From Rhynchonema sp. JSB1_4 (Eukaryota > Nematoda > Chromadorea > Monhysterida > Xyalidae): a stretch of DNA of 64,000 nucleotides. The translations under genes and the position numbers were made by a program. The notes beneath the pieces were generated by a model, which had not been told where the DNA came from, ran no database searches, and worked only from the letters and a program-made list of their open reading frames with translations. Position 1 is the stretch's first letter, and the number at the start of each line of letters is the position of its first letter. Below are positions 37,265-48,600 of the stretch, piece by piece. The stretch lies in the NCBI GenBank assembly GCA_030248065.1, contig JASAMV010008641.1, positions 1-64,000 of the forward strand, read 5' to 3'.

Positions 37265-38247
37265 TCATCCCTGCAGGCAGCAGAACTTCTTGCAGTAGGT
37301 GTAGCCGGCCCCCAAGCCAGGAATACACCAGTTGGGATTCCCCATCATGTTTAGCTCACAGTTCTGCAATTGATTGTCTCATTTGGAAACGCAATTAATT
37401 AACTTTGACGACTTGTTAGCATCAAGGCAATGCTTGTGTACTGTCTACCGCCTAAATTGTTTTTAGAACTTAGGTACAAAAATTTACCTGCTCCGGCAGC
37501 TGCTACTACGGCTGTTGAACAATTTTTAGGTTGTTGAAACGCTTGGCAATTATCAATTTCCAGATATTCTATAAATCGAGAAACGGGTGCATGACACGCG
37601 CCAGCCACGAGCTTGACGTAAACATTACCGAGGTCGGCATGGCGTCCGTCAGCCCGGCGCATGGAGATGGGTAGCAGCAAGTTTGCACGCAATTCGGATC
37701 ACCCGCGGCACAGTAGCCCGGCATGGCCGATCTGCTTTCGCACTCCTGTAACGTTGATGTATTTGCAAATATATCATACGGCAAGTATATTTGCGTGTTG
37801 GAGACTTCTGGACGTGCTTTTCACAAAAGAGTTCACAGTGTAATGGCTGATGGGTCGCACACGCAATCCTACACTTGGTGCCATCAACGAATGTATTTAT
37901 CCTTTACAGTTATGCGTTGAAACATCACCAAATTTTGCAATAAGTGCAGAAAAGTGGTAAAACCGCATGAGTTAAAAAGGAAGATATGTACTTGTTGCCT
38001 TGGGGCCATATGCCTCGCAAAAAGATTTTTATTTCTCTTTATCCATGTTCCGTACCGATGTTGGAATCAAGTCCGGTTTGAAGGCGCATTCCATGTATTT
38101 ATCGAATTCAACGGTGCCGGGGACTGGGGGTTTTCGAGCCTTGCAGCAGCTTTTGGGACACAACGACCAACCCTCCCCACCGACACCACAATATTCCTCG
38201 AAGGTGGTGGCCTTGATCTTCTCAGCCAGCACGTTTTGTTCACAGCT
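37265..38247 (-). CDS. ShK-like cysteine-rich protein, 3' part
   Basis: Three phase-0 exons: 38247-38056 (SCEQNVLAEKIKATTFEEYC, then LCPKSCCKAR), 37745-37629 (ECESRSAMPGYCAAGDPNC, then TCCYPSPC) and 37363-37265 (NCELNMMGNPNWC, then YCKKFCCLQG and TGA). Each exon carries one six-Cys unit ending in a C-x3-C-C or C-C-x5-C type cluster, close to the ShKT pattern but with a vicinal Cys pair. ShKT-like modules in secreted nematode proteins are common; their roles vary (potassium-channel blocking in anemone toxins, structural or protease-linked roles elsewhere), so no activity is implied. The start and signal peptide are not found, so the 5' end is missing or in an exon I missed. A piece of the first exon is copied at about 44795-44885. 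Confidence 0.65.
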
Positions 38248-38707
38248 CTGGAAGACAAAACAACAGCATTTTAACGTGTGCTGCCAGTAAGGATCGTCAG
38301 TCGGTGTTGTTATGAAATCGAAAATTAGAAATTGTCTTATTTATACGCCTGGTGAGAGTGAGTCCACCAAAAGCTTCACACCATTTTATATGCGTCCGGT
38401 ATCAGCAAGCGGCCCTTTCAATTGTTCATCTGAGACAACCCGTGGAGAACAACATCCAGAAAATACCGTTGTTGTTTTTGCGTCAGATTGGTTCAACCAA
38501 TTTTGAATATTCAGTGGCATTATGACATAAATAACCTGTTTAGCGTTTGGTTACATGGATATGCCAATGGTGAAATTGATGAAGTTTTTCACAGCAATTC
38601 AAATTTTTCAAATTGCAATTTCAAATTGCAAAAAAGTGAGGCACTTCAAAAATGATGCGTGGCACCAGCAAAACTGTTGAATCTTCTTCCTTTCAAAAAA
38701 ATGTAAG

Positions 38708-38942
38708 GGCTCCACCTGATAGGCCCGAAACCCGAAACATAAATTTTTTCTATGTCCATGTTTCGGGTTTTGAAAAAAACCCCGAAACCCGAAACACAAA
38801 GCATGATAATCGAAAATGTTTCGGTCTTTCCACTTGTAGCTGACGTGAACAATTTATAGAGTCAGTCCAAGTTTTTCAAAACCCGAAACATGGACATAGA
38901 AAAACTTTATGTTTCGGGTTTCGGGTCTATCTGGTGGAGCCC
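38708..38942. mobile_element. MITE with GAAACCCGAAACAT inverted ends
   Basis: Inverted arms of about 70 bp: GGGCTCCACC...AGGCCCGAAACCCGAAACAT at the left and ATGTTTCGGGTTTCGGGTCT...GGTGGAGCCC at the right. Both arms repeat the CCCGAAACATGGACATAGAAAAA word. Non-coding. It lies between the two ShK-like genes. Confidence 0.75.
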
Positions 38943-39201
38943 TAAGCACTGCAGTCATGCTTTTTACAGGTGGTGCCCTCCTTTTGCTGAGCGTATTTTG
39001 AAAACATAAGAAAGTGGGGCTGCTACTGCCAGTGGTCCGCCAACCAGGTTCCCTCACGGAGAAAGTGGCCGATTTTTAATTTTTGACCCCATAACAACAG
39101 GCTACCTGGAAGACCGATTCTCATTGGCAATGTGCGTTAAAGCAGCATTCCGAAGGTCTTCGCATGCGCTCGCCGTACTAAACCGGGACAACATAGGATG
39201 A

Positions 39202-42200
39202 TTAAGACTCGTTCACAGTCACTACGCCTCTGCCAAACCGTTTGCAAAGTCTAACCGCGATGTGGTCCATTTTCTGATCACAGATCTTCGCACAGGACTG
39301 GCAACAATCGGCCCACATGACCGCCGTTGTGCATTCATTCGGATACGTGGGACAGGTGCTGCCGAACGTGTCGTATGAGCACCAGTCACGATTTGGTACC
39401 GATCCTGAGAACGAATAGAAGGACACTGGAACAAACCATGAACAACGACATTATCTGAACGATGCTTTGTGCCGGAGAATGCCAAATAAGTCCGATACGT
39501 CGATATACGAGACTTTCAGTGATGACCCCGGCCAAAGTTGGTCCCATGATGCGGGTCTGATATGCGGGTCCCATGATGTGGGATCTTAACAACTCGCTAG
39601 AAAAGGGTTGAAACCCGTTTATTTTGCCTCAGAATTACTTCATTTAAACACGCTTTCTTCTCATCATGAGCGTTTTCCAACTCTTTTTGGGGCATATTTC
39701 GGTCATCTGGGCGTTTTTAAAAAGAACGGTTTTAAAAAACGGTTTTTTTAAAAAATGAAACGTTTTTTAAAAAAACGAATCTTCGAAATAAAAACCTTTT
39801 TTGCCCAACCCTGCTCACCACCCGTCAGTGTTGCACACGAATGAGCGCAAGCTTGCTGCACCGGGAACGTATCGGCGCGACCGTTGACCTTGGCCTCGAG
39901 CCAGTTTCGACATTCGTATGAGTTGACTTCACTCAACTGAGAACAATCGTCCCGATGGTCCACATTGCCGTCAGCTGGAAAGTGCAGAGAATGTGCACAG
40001 CACGTTGGGCTCATACTCGTCAGACCATGTCGTCACATTTTGTTGGATCAGCCGGATGTTGGCCTCCAGCCTACTAAGCGCGCTAGCCATGATTTGAGAT
40101 CAGACATCTTGTTGATTGAAACATCACCAGGCTCGGGAAAAAATGTATTCAGCAGCAGAGGAAGTGGCAAGCAATCCAGATGCTTGGATTAAACAGTCAA
40201 TGCTCACCTCGAGGAAGCGGTCGAATATATTGGCACGAACACTTGCATCTGTCGAACAATTCCGGTTTGGCTCGACAGTCCTGTCCCCTCAAGTACTTGA
40301 TCGCTTGTGCGCACTGTTCGTCTGTGTCTTGGTTCTTGCAACGTACTGCAGATGAGAATTGGGATTTTGTTTTTGCCTCTCAAACAAACATTCGAATAAA
40401 GGCCAGGCATACAGCAGTATCGGAACCAAAGTGCACTATGGGTGCTGCCCAGGGTTGTTTCAAAAAAAAGTGGTTAATTAAAAAAATTTTTTTAAAAAAA
40501 AAATTTTTTTTTTGAAACTCAGATTTTGCTTTTTTTTAATAAAAAAAGTTGCCCAAAATGGGCTGAAATGTCCAAAAATGGCCTTTTTCGAGGCAAAAAA
40601 TTGGCACTTTTTTCTGTGGACGGGACAATTTTTCCAAAATCGCGCCTGCGGCGCCCTGTATTGTCCCCAAATCCGTACAGGGATGTGCGGGGATGGTCTT
40701 TTATAGTGATGTGGCACCGATAATGTACCACTGCATGCTACTACACATATATATACATAGGTCTGGTGCAAAACCGGGCGCGCAAAGTCGATCTGACACG
40801 CAAGATTTGGGCTGTAATCGATATTTTGATGGTCGTATATCAGATATACGGCATTAGATGCATTAAAATACGTTGTACGGCATGCTACCATACATTAGAG
40901 TACATCGTTAGTTGACATCAATCTCAGACTGGTAGGATTCCATAGAATCTGCACAATGCTACCGGGTGTCACCACACAAGTTGGGTCTCAGGCGAAAATT
41001 TTTCAATTTTTGAAAAATATGTTGCATCGATTTCATTTATCCTGAAACGTCGTTTGCAACACTTTTTCTAATAAAAAAAATTTTCGTCAAAAAAAATCAA
41101 AAAAAAAATTTTTTTTTAAAAAAAAGCTCGTTAATAAAAAAATTTTTTTTTTCAACCCTGGTGCTGCCTTGTGGACGTGTTTTGCACAAAAGATGATAGA
41201 TCAATAACGATTTAGCCTTGTGGGCACGCATTGCGTTAGATCTGTGGATGCAGTCTGGCATTATGGGCCGAAAGTGCATCCACAGATCTAGCGCAATGCG
41301 TGCCCACAAGGCTAAATCGTATCGTTACATCGGAACCAGTGGACCGTGTTCCTGACAGCAGGCGCTGGTCCACGTTTGGATTTGCTCTGATGTGCTTGTG
41401 ATTACGTTCAGGCCTGCGCTGGTTTAAAGGGGTAGTTCCATTCGGATGCAAGTCAGTCTCACTCAACCAGTATAGTCTGTCTGACCAGTATCTCAAATTT
41501 GGTTCCTGATTCATAAATTTGATGTTGCCGGGAAGGCAGTGCCGTGAAAGATTCATGTTTGATAAAAAAATTCAGGGAACGAGGTATGAAGCGCCAGGAT
41601 ACCAAAATCCCACTCAACGGCTTGACCATGCAAAAATAAGTAAAAAACGGGGTGATCCGAAACAAGTGTAAAACTATGATACAATACGGTTATGCGGCAA
41701 AAACTAAAAACCACACAAAAAATACAACTGTGTTCACAGATCACGTCAAGCGCAAAATTCACCAAATTCAAGCACTCCTTTAGATGCTAACTATGTATAT
41801 CCTACATTTTTCTTTCGTTCAGATTTTGGGCAAAATTAGCACAATTTGATGGAATTTTGAAAATCAAAAATTCAGATTTCTTGTTCCCTGAATTTTTGGT
41901 GCAGGAATCAGGTACGAAGCTGAAATACAAGCTACATGAGGTACATTTTTAGACTAACTTTTGCATATTTGAGTGGAACTACCCTTTTAAGTGTGGACCA
42001 AAACCAAGCTTAAACGTACATACAATGGGCACGTCTGAGCTTAGCCCAAAAGTGGGTCGATAACCAACACCTAAGACCAAGCCTGAACCACCCGTGCTAT
42101 GGTACCGATACCCATTAATGAATGGTCCCCGTACCTGGTGGTTCTTGACCAGTGTGTGTTTTGCAATAGGCGCAGCACAGATTCCAGCCTGGCGAGGTGC

Positions 42201-43323
42201 AATTCGCGCCGAATGTGACCCACGGTTGGGAACTGGATTCGATGGCCGCACAGTCTAGCCAATCCCGACAGTCTGTTTCGATTTCGGACATGTAATACTC
42301 TGCAACCGTTTGCCGTCGAGAGTGATTCTGTTATCATGTGACGGTTGAACATATACTTTCTCATGCTAAGCAGCGACCATCGAAAGCTTTTGAACAGGGA
42401 AACGCAGATTTTACCGACAAATCTGAATGGTGAAAGCATCAGCATAATTTTTGAAGGTTGGCACTGATCTGGGTTTTGGATTTAAAACCCGCGGGCTTTA
42501 GGTGGAAAGATTTACACAAGCTCACGGGGGCTTTAAGCGTAAAATTGGGTACTTCAATATTGGAAATTTCCGAATAAGCCCCCGGGGGCTTATTTTGGGA
42601 AAAAGATTTGTTCGTGACTCACGAGCATTTATTATAATGCACTTCATTGCACCCAAAAACACCAGAAGGTTAACAAGCATATGTGAGTTGTTTAAGGTAG
42701 CCCGAATGCAGGCAATTGCACCGTTTATAAACTTTAGAAGAAAGAAAACCAGATATCTGACTATTCAAAAGGCCATTGGACACAGTTTCGCGGTGCAGCA
42801 AGATTCCGAAAAAGTTTCCAGTGGGAAATTTAATCGAAACTTTTCCGAATAAACACCTTTGGAGCTTACATGTTTGGGAAAAATTTTATTTTAAAACCTT
42901 AATCCAATGTGCGTAAAAGCACAAGTCCCCAGGGGACTTACTTTTCTTTCTCCGAGGAACAACAGACAATATTGACATTTTGATTAAAAAGATCTTCATG
43001 TGTAAACGTGCGGTAGACAGTGAAAAACGACGGAAGGGTTGCAATCTAGCTGTGAACGATTTTTTAGCAAGTTTACTGTTGGTTACTGCTACTGTTGGAG
43101 ACTCACCGCCTGGTACAGAAAAATAAATTTAACAAAACGCCCGGGGGTTTAAGTGGAACGAAATCGCGGGCGCTTGGCGAAAATTTGTGCATAATCTAGA
43201 ACGTGTTTAAGGCTCTTGGAGTAACTCACGTTTAAAATTCCATTCGTTTGGATTCAAGACGCCTTCAATGTAACCTGTGAGACCGACACCAATCATCAAA
43301 ATCACCACGGCTGTCAACCGCAT
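39202..43323 (-). CDS. Secreted protein with four ShK-like cysteine modules
   Basis: Five exons, all joined in phase 1: 43323-43230, 42299-42135, 40345-40208, 39974-39819 and 39404-39202. Predicted length is 251 residues. The first exon is a signal peptide (RLTAVVILMIGVGLTG) plus a short linker. Each later exon holds one module: DCRDWLDC...NLCCAYC; CKNQDTDEQCAQAIKY...CKCSC; DCSQLSEVNSYEC...CAHSC; WCSYDTFGSTC...CCQSCAKIC. The middle ones match the ShKT six-Cys layout, C-x(7)-C-x(n)-C-x(n)-C-x(1-3)-C-x(1-2)-C, although the 39974 module shows fewer Cys. The protein ends VNES before TAA at 39202-39204. Same strand and similar design as the three-exon gene downstream, but the intron phases differ, so they are separate genes. 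Function unknown; a transposon sits inside one intron. Confidence 0.7.
40450..41160. mobile_element. hAT-like non-autonomous element with perfect 8-bp target duplication
   Basis: Begins CAGGGTTG and ends CAACCCTG, flanked on both sides by GTGCTGCC (40442-40449 and 41161-41168). Long A and T runs follow both ends. The interior matches the decayed copy at 2955-3506 in the GPCR intron. It sits in an intron of the four-module ShK-like gene. No transposase. Confidence 0.85.
41206..41321. repeat. Near-perfect inverted repeat, 45-bp arms
   Basis: Left arm CGATTTAGCCTTGTGGGCAC through GATCTGTGGATGCA and right arm TGCATCCACAGATC through GTGCCCACAAGGCTAAATCG, with one or two mismatches and a 22-bp spacer. 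It would fold into a long hairpin if transcribed. It is probably a small MITE in the ShK-like gene's intron. Confidence 0.75.
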
Positions 43324-43839
43324 ATTATTACTAATATATTCTAATCCAAGAGACGAACGGTTATACGAATGTTAGCAAGGGTACTGTTTTGATTTATTTT
43401 TCAGTAAAGGTGTTGCTGTTATTTTTTCAAAGAAACATGAAAGAATGATGAAATTCGTGAAATTTCCTTCCTTACTAACACGCTCAGTACGAATCTACGA
43501 ATCTGCTTGCTAATTTAACGTAATTGTACATACAGGTCCATAAAGTGCTCAGTTGTTATTGCTTGGTATTGTATTCTTACGAAGGTTTGGAGCAACCCAT
43601 TAAACTTGTTTTGTTATTGGTTTACTGTATTTTTGCATCGACATTGAAATTGCGCTGCTGACGTGGCTGCAGACGATTGATGTAGCGCAAACCAAACCAC
43701 GCCACACTTTAGTCCTATGTATTGATGCACTGGATCTTGTTTCGATATTCACGACACGAGCACAAAATTAAGGTGGTTTGAAGGAATTACAGATTGAGTT
43801 CGAGAGAATATTATAGCATGCGTATGTTTACCTGGATGG

Positions 43840-44885
43840 CGGAATGGTGTGGATCGGTCTGCACAAAGTGGTCATAGTGGATCGAGCATCTTGTCTGGGC
43901 AACTGGACTGTTGGTGTAACATTGCTGCTGTTCACCCAGGTGATTTCCTCTCTGACGATTGGCCCCAGTCATCTGAATTGTCAGGCGTTACGGGCCGAGA
44001 CAGCAACGGGTCACACGGGTCACGGGTCTTGCGCAATGGGCATGCATGCAAGGCACGCCTTTTCGCTTGACAATTTGATTGGGTTAGTTGTCGCCTCAAT
44101 GCAGACCTTAAGCCAATGCGATACATTGATTACTGCTACACTCAGTTCGACCGCTGATAATGAAATCACTGGCCTCAATCTCCTTGCCTTGTGTCCTGGT
44201 CTTTTCGAATATCATGTCGGCGACGTATTGTCCCGGTGGACAGTAGTGCTGGCCGGATAGGTCACCGGGCAGCGAGCGCATCAACCGGCCCGCATTTGTG
44301 TCATCGCCTTTCACACACGAACTGATCAAGAGTAACACCAATAATTGTGCAAACATACATAATTGGACAATGTTGATGGCCCTGCAGAATGATATACGCA
44401 ACATGCTCCATACATAGGTGCCTAGCGTTTTTGAGCCGTGCCTGCTTGGTCACATGTAACGTCAACAAGCGGGACATGTCTGCGTGCACTTGCACATGCA
44501 CACTACAGCGAAGTGCATGTGATGCATAGGGCAGCGATTATTCTCATCTACGGGAACCAGGCACAAGCACGACTCCTAGATGTCTCAAGTACCAGCCACT
44601 GGTCAGAAACCAGGTGGTGCATGCGGGAGCTAATAAACCGAAGTATTATCGAACAAATATGCCAACGAGGCAGTCAGGACAGGACGTCACCCATCGTGCT
44701 CAAGGCACAAATAATGAATGCATTTTAACCACGGACCCATCAGTCTCAGAAAATCATCAAAATTCTACAATGTTGGTGTTTTTTGTGTTGAACTTTGCAG
44801 CAGCTTTTGGGACACAACGACCAACCCTCCCCACGGACACCGCAATATTTCTCGAAGGTGGTGGCCTTGATCTTCTCTGCCTGCA
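43840..44885 (-). pseudogene. Truncated third copy of the gene A/B 5' end, fused to an ShK-exon fragment
   Basis: ATG at 44356 starts a leader (MFAQLLVLLLISSCVKG) and then DTNAGRLMRSLPGDLSGQHYC and VADMIFEKTRTQGKE, close to exon 1 of A and B. It stops there: the DDFGLKIVC end and the donor are gone, replaced by ASDFIISG and unrelated residues to a stop at 44108. Downstream 43840-44100 matches the intron and flank at 33140-33330. Upstream 44420-44740 matches the region 5' of gene A, and then 44795-44885 matches an ShK-like exon (38140-38235). It is therefore a broken, chimeric duplicate and probably non-functional. Confidence 0.75.
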
Positions 44886-44964
44886 CGTTTTACATGTAAA
44901 TATTTCTGGATTCCGGATTCCGTGTTCAACCTAAGTTCGCCCTTATGACCAACGCGTGCAGAAC

Positions 44965-45483
44965 TCAGATGTTTCCCCATGCGACAAGGGGAAGTATGCG
45001 GGGCATTTGAAGTGGAAAAGTTCCAGAAAGAGGGGGAGCACGTCGAATAGGAATCGGGAGCAAAGAATCGGAGATGTTTACTGCACTGTTTAATGTTTGT
45101 GACCTGCAGGTCGTCGCGCACCGCAAAGTCATTTTCTGGCTTGGAATTTGCAAAAATTTTGGGATTGAATCCCAGATATAGTCATAGGGCGACCAAATAC
45201 CAAAATCAGGCCTTTGCCAAGGCAATGTGGCAGCTCGTTTGATCACTATCTCCTGAATCTTGAAACATTGTTCCACCAGCAACATCCCACAACAGAGTTC
45301 GAGCCCATTAGGTGTCCATTGACCACAAAATGACTCTGAATCGTCTATGAATATTTTGTTCACAGTAAAGTGTACATACACATAAACAAAGTACCACGAA
45401 GAGGCGCCAAACATTATCACAAAATGTAACATTGGTAAAAAAATGTTGGAAGTAATTAACTGACCCACATTCACTGAAGACAT
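44965..45483 (-). CDS. Unidentified 172-residue ORF with one membrane segment
   Basis: Uninterrupted frame from ATG at 45483 to a stop at 44965. Residues about 13-40 are hydrophobic and aromatic (FLPMLHFVIMFGASSWYFVY), a likely membrane anchor, followed by a Cys-containing lumenal-looking region (SFCGQWTPNGLELCC). The last 50 residues are rich in Ser, Pro and Arg and run towards a transposon fragment (44888-44943), so the natural C-terminus may be lost. No family recognised and no paralogue in the window. It lies between gene B's stop and the truncated third copy, on the same strand. A chance ORF cannot be excluded. Confidence 0.35.
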   Translation of the reverse strand: MSSVNVGQLITSNIFLPMLHFVIMFGASSWYFVYVYVHFTVNKIFIDDSESFCGQWTPNGLELCCGMLLVEQCFKIQEIVIKRAATLPWQRPDFGIWSPYDYIWDSIPKFLQIPSQKMTLRCATTCRSQTLNSAVNISDSLLPIPIRRAPPLSGTFPLQMPRILPLVAWGNI

Positions 45484-45698
45484 TCTACGCGTCACAATAA
45501 AGCTGGGTACCTGTATCAGGACAAACGGTTGTGTTTCGTTGTTGCGTTAGCAAACATGGTATCTCTGTCCTTGCTCTTACTTTGTTTAAGGCGCCCGTGG
45601 AACATATCCGTTCACCATGCGAGAAAGTGAGAGAAATTGCTTAAAGCAGCTTAGTCACTTTCACTAAAACACAAAGAAAAAGTGACATCGAATCAATT

Positions 45699-48600
45699 TT
45701 AGGCACATCCAGTGCAGGTCACACCTGCAGGTGCCACCGACCACTTGCCATAGCCGTTGACGGCGTTCTCCGAGCAGACGCTGCTGGTAGATGATATCGT
45801 GCCGCCGGTGCATGAGGCTGAAGAACGTTAAGGAACGGCTTGAAATATATTAATTAGTGATCATACGCACAGTCAAAATATGTGCTGCGCACGAATAGTA
45901 AGTACTCAGCACAACTCAACTGAACTAAAAAAACTGTTGTTATCCGTAGATCGAGGCGAACCATGCCAATCTCCGTTATTTCTTGTGTAGAACGAGCGCA
46001 GTAATTTGATCAAGTCAAGAACTGTTCATCACGTTGGGTGTGCGAGAGTGTGGATGATGAACAATATACCGGAAAAGTTCGATTAGACATGCGTCTGTTT
46101 TAAGATACCACTAAACAAAAAATTTATCACAAATTAGCACACTGCTGTGCAACTTTAATCGCTTGCCTGTGGGATGGAAGGAAATTTTTAACCCAAATAA
46201 GCTCCCAGGGGGCTTATCCGGGTGGGGCTGGCTTAATCGAACTTCTCCGGTTTCAAAATTGCCATCCGCTGCCTAGTGAAGATATGATAACTTCTGCCTT
46301 ATGGCAAATTTTGGGAACAAAATTTTTTGTCTCGGTCTTGCCAAAGTTAAATGTTTTCGTCTCGGTCTTGCCAAAGTTAAATGTATCACGGAAATCTGTA
46401 TGATTACCAGCACAGGAGAACGTGATTGTCTGTCCAACAGCCGCATACGTCTTGCCGTCCGAGATTGACACGTAGGTGGTGATGGAGGCCGAGTTGGATT
46501 GGACATTTGTGCCCAATGTCGGAATTTCGCAGCCTGTTACATCGGGGTGTTAAACCCTGGGATCTAACCAAAATAATGCTGCACCCAAATACAACTGACT
46601 GAAAGTGAAAAATGGTGGAAAATCAGCTTTGTGCAGCACAGCTTTGCCGCCCAAACATAAATAAGGCAGTCTGCATTAATAAGAACAGTTCAAGTTACAC
46701 ACCCAGTCGGTTGTATTCAAGACGTGGTGATAGCAGGTGGAAGGCGCCGGTAAAATGCATCAAGCCGCCCACGCCGTTCTATTCCGATGCCCTCGTAATC
46801 CAGAGAGAATATTACTAGTCGTCAAACAAGAACCAACCGATTGCGATGCAGATCCAATTCACTGCGGTTGTCAGCAAGTAGGTTCGAGGGTCTTTATAGG
46901 TCCAGTCCTTCTGCGCGCTGCAACATGATAGTCCCCTGGTTGTATGCGGAAGTGTTGCATGAAAAGAATAATACATGTAGATAGTAGCCGTTTTATAGAA
47001 CGACTGGAAGTTCGATTAATTCGGAGGGCGAAACAGACCAACATTATTGCACTCAGTACATTGTTACTTCACGATGTGCACAGCTTGTAGTGGCTCGGTG
47101 CCCTCGCTATGCACAGATGTGACGAAAACTCTGTTTGAGTTTGCACGCAGTGATGTTACAGGCCAGCAATAACATCTGCTGGTGGGCTTTTTGGAGGCAA
47201 ATTTGCCAGCGGCGTTCGCACTGACGAGCCCTGGGGCCTCGGTCTGTCTGCGAAAGCAGGGCGAAACAGGCGAACGTTACTGCACGCAGTACATCAATCG
47301 AACGTCTACGGTACGATCGGCCTCACGTTTAGAATTAAGTCAATACCCTTACAACATAGCATCAAACCAACGAGCCTGCCAAGCTTGCACTGGAATTCTT
47401 GCTGTTTGTAGTTGTCATAGGCGGTCTCGGCCGTCTTCAGCACATTCGCTGTGCCGGCCACCGCGAGACGGTAGTCACGGAAGACGTTGGAAAATCCGCC
47501 GCCACTTTTGGTTGGTCCCGGACAGTTGATGCCGAGCACCAGTTGATCGGATGCCGCCACATTGCCATCGTTGCATTCGTACACTTTGTTGTTGACCATC
47601 ACCCGTACGGTCTTTGGCGGGTTGCCAGCACCGCTGGGCACGTTGCAACCTACAGTATAATGTTCGGGAGCTGATCCGCGGCTGTTGGGTGGATTTTTGT
47701 TTGTTTCCGACCAACTTCACGGCATGCAAACATGCATTTTGCACGAATCCCAAACGCATTGGCTCTGATTTCAACTTAAATGCGGCGCAGGCCGCCCAAA
47801 CTCCCAGTATATAGTCCCAACATATACGGTGCTACGGTGTACACTAGAGCTCCAGGCCAAAACCGAAGGACAATTAAAAAAGGCTAGAGCGACCTGACCC
47901 CTACCGCCGGCACATGCTCCTAACCTAACAGATACCCAAACAAAGTTACGGCTTACGGTACTGTCGTCTACTCAGATCGGAAACTCGTCAACTCCTAAGT
48001 ATAATTTCTCGCGCTCATTTAGGGCTGTTTGGGGTGACGATGAGAGTTGACCATCTGAGTTAACGACCGTAGCATTAGCCAAGTTACGAACAGGGGTTAC
48101 GCACCTGAGCCTGTGACCACATTGACGCAGGTGTAATAGATTTTGTTGTCGGCTGTAACCGGTGACGTCCACACGCCGTCGTTGCACGTCGCGGTGATCG
48201 ACTGATCGTGGTAAACAAGCGGGGTTTTCAAGTAAAGCGTTAACTGGGTAAGTGCTGCTTTGGTAGACCTTGTGCAAGAAAAACAATTTCTCCCAAAAAC
48301 AGTATGTCGCACTAACCGTGCCTGACCCAGGAACCGTGGTTCCACATTGACCTGGCAAAGGCGTGCCGGTTGAGTCCGTCTGAATCAGAACCTGAGTCGC
48401 GAGTTTACAAGTCACAGTTGCAGTGGTGCCTGTGTACGTATTCATACTGTATATGCTTAGTGGCAAGATAACCAGACCCATTTTGCTCACGATGTACGAA
48501 GGAAATCAAATTCAACTCAGACCCAGAGTTGTTGTTCACTGATCTTAATGGTAAAGACTGCGGGCCAAATTTTTCCCGGGCCACAACCATTGGTAGCCCA

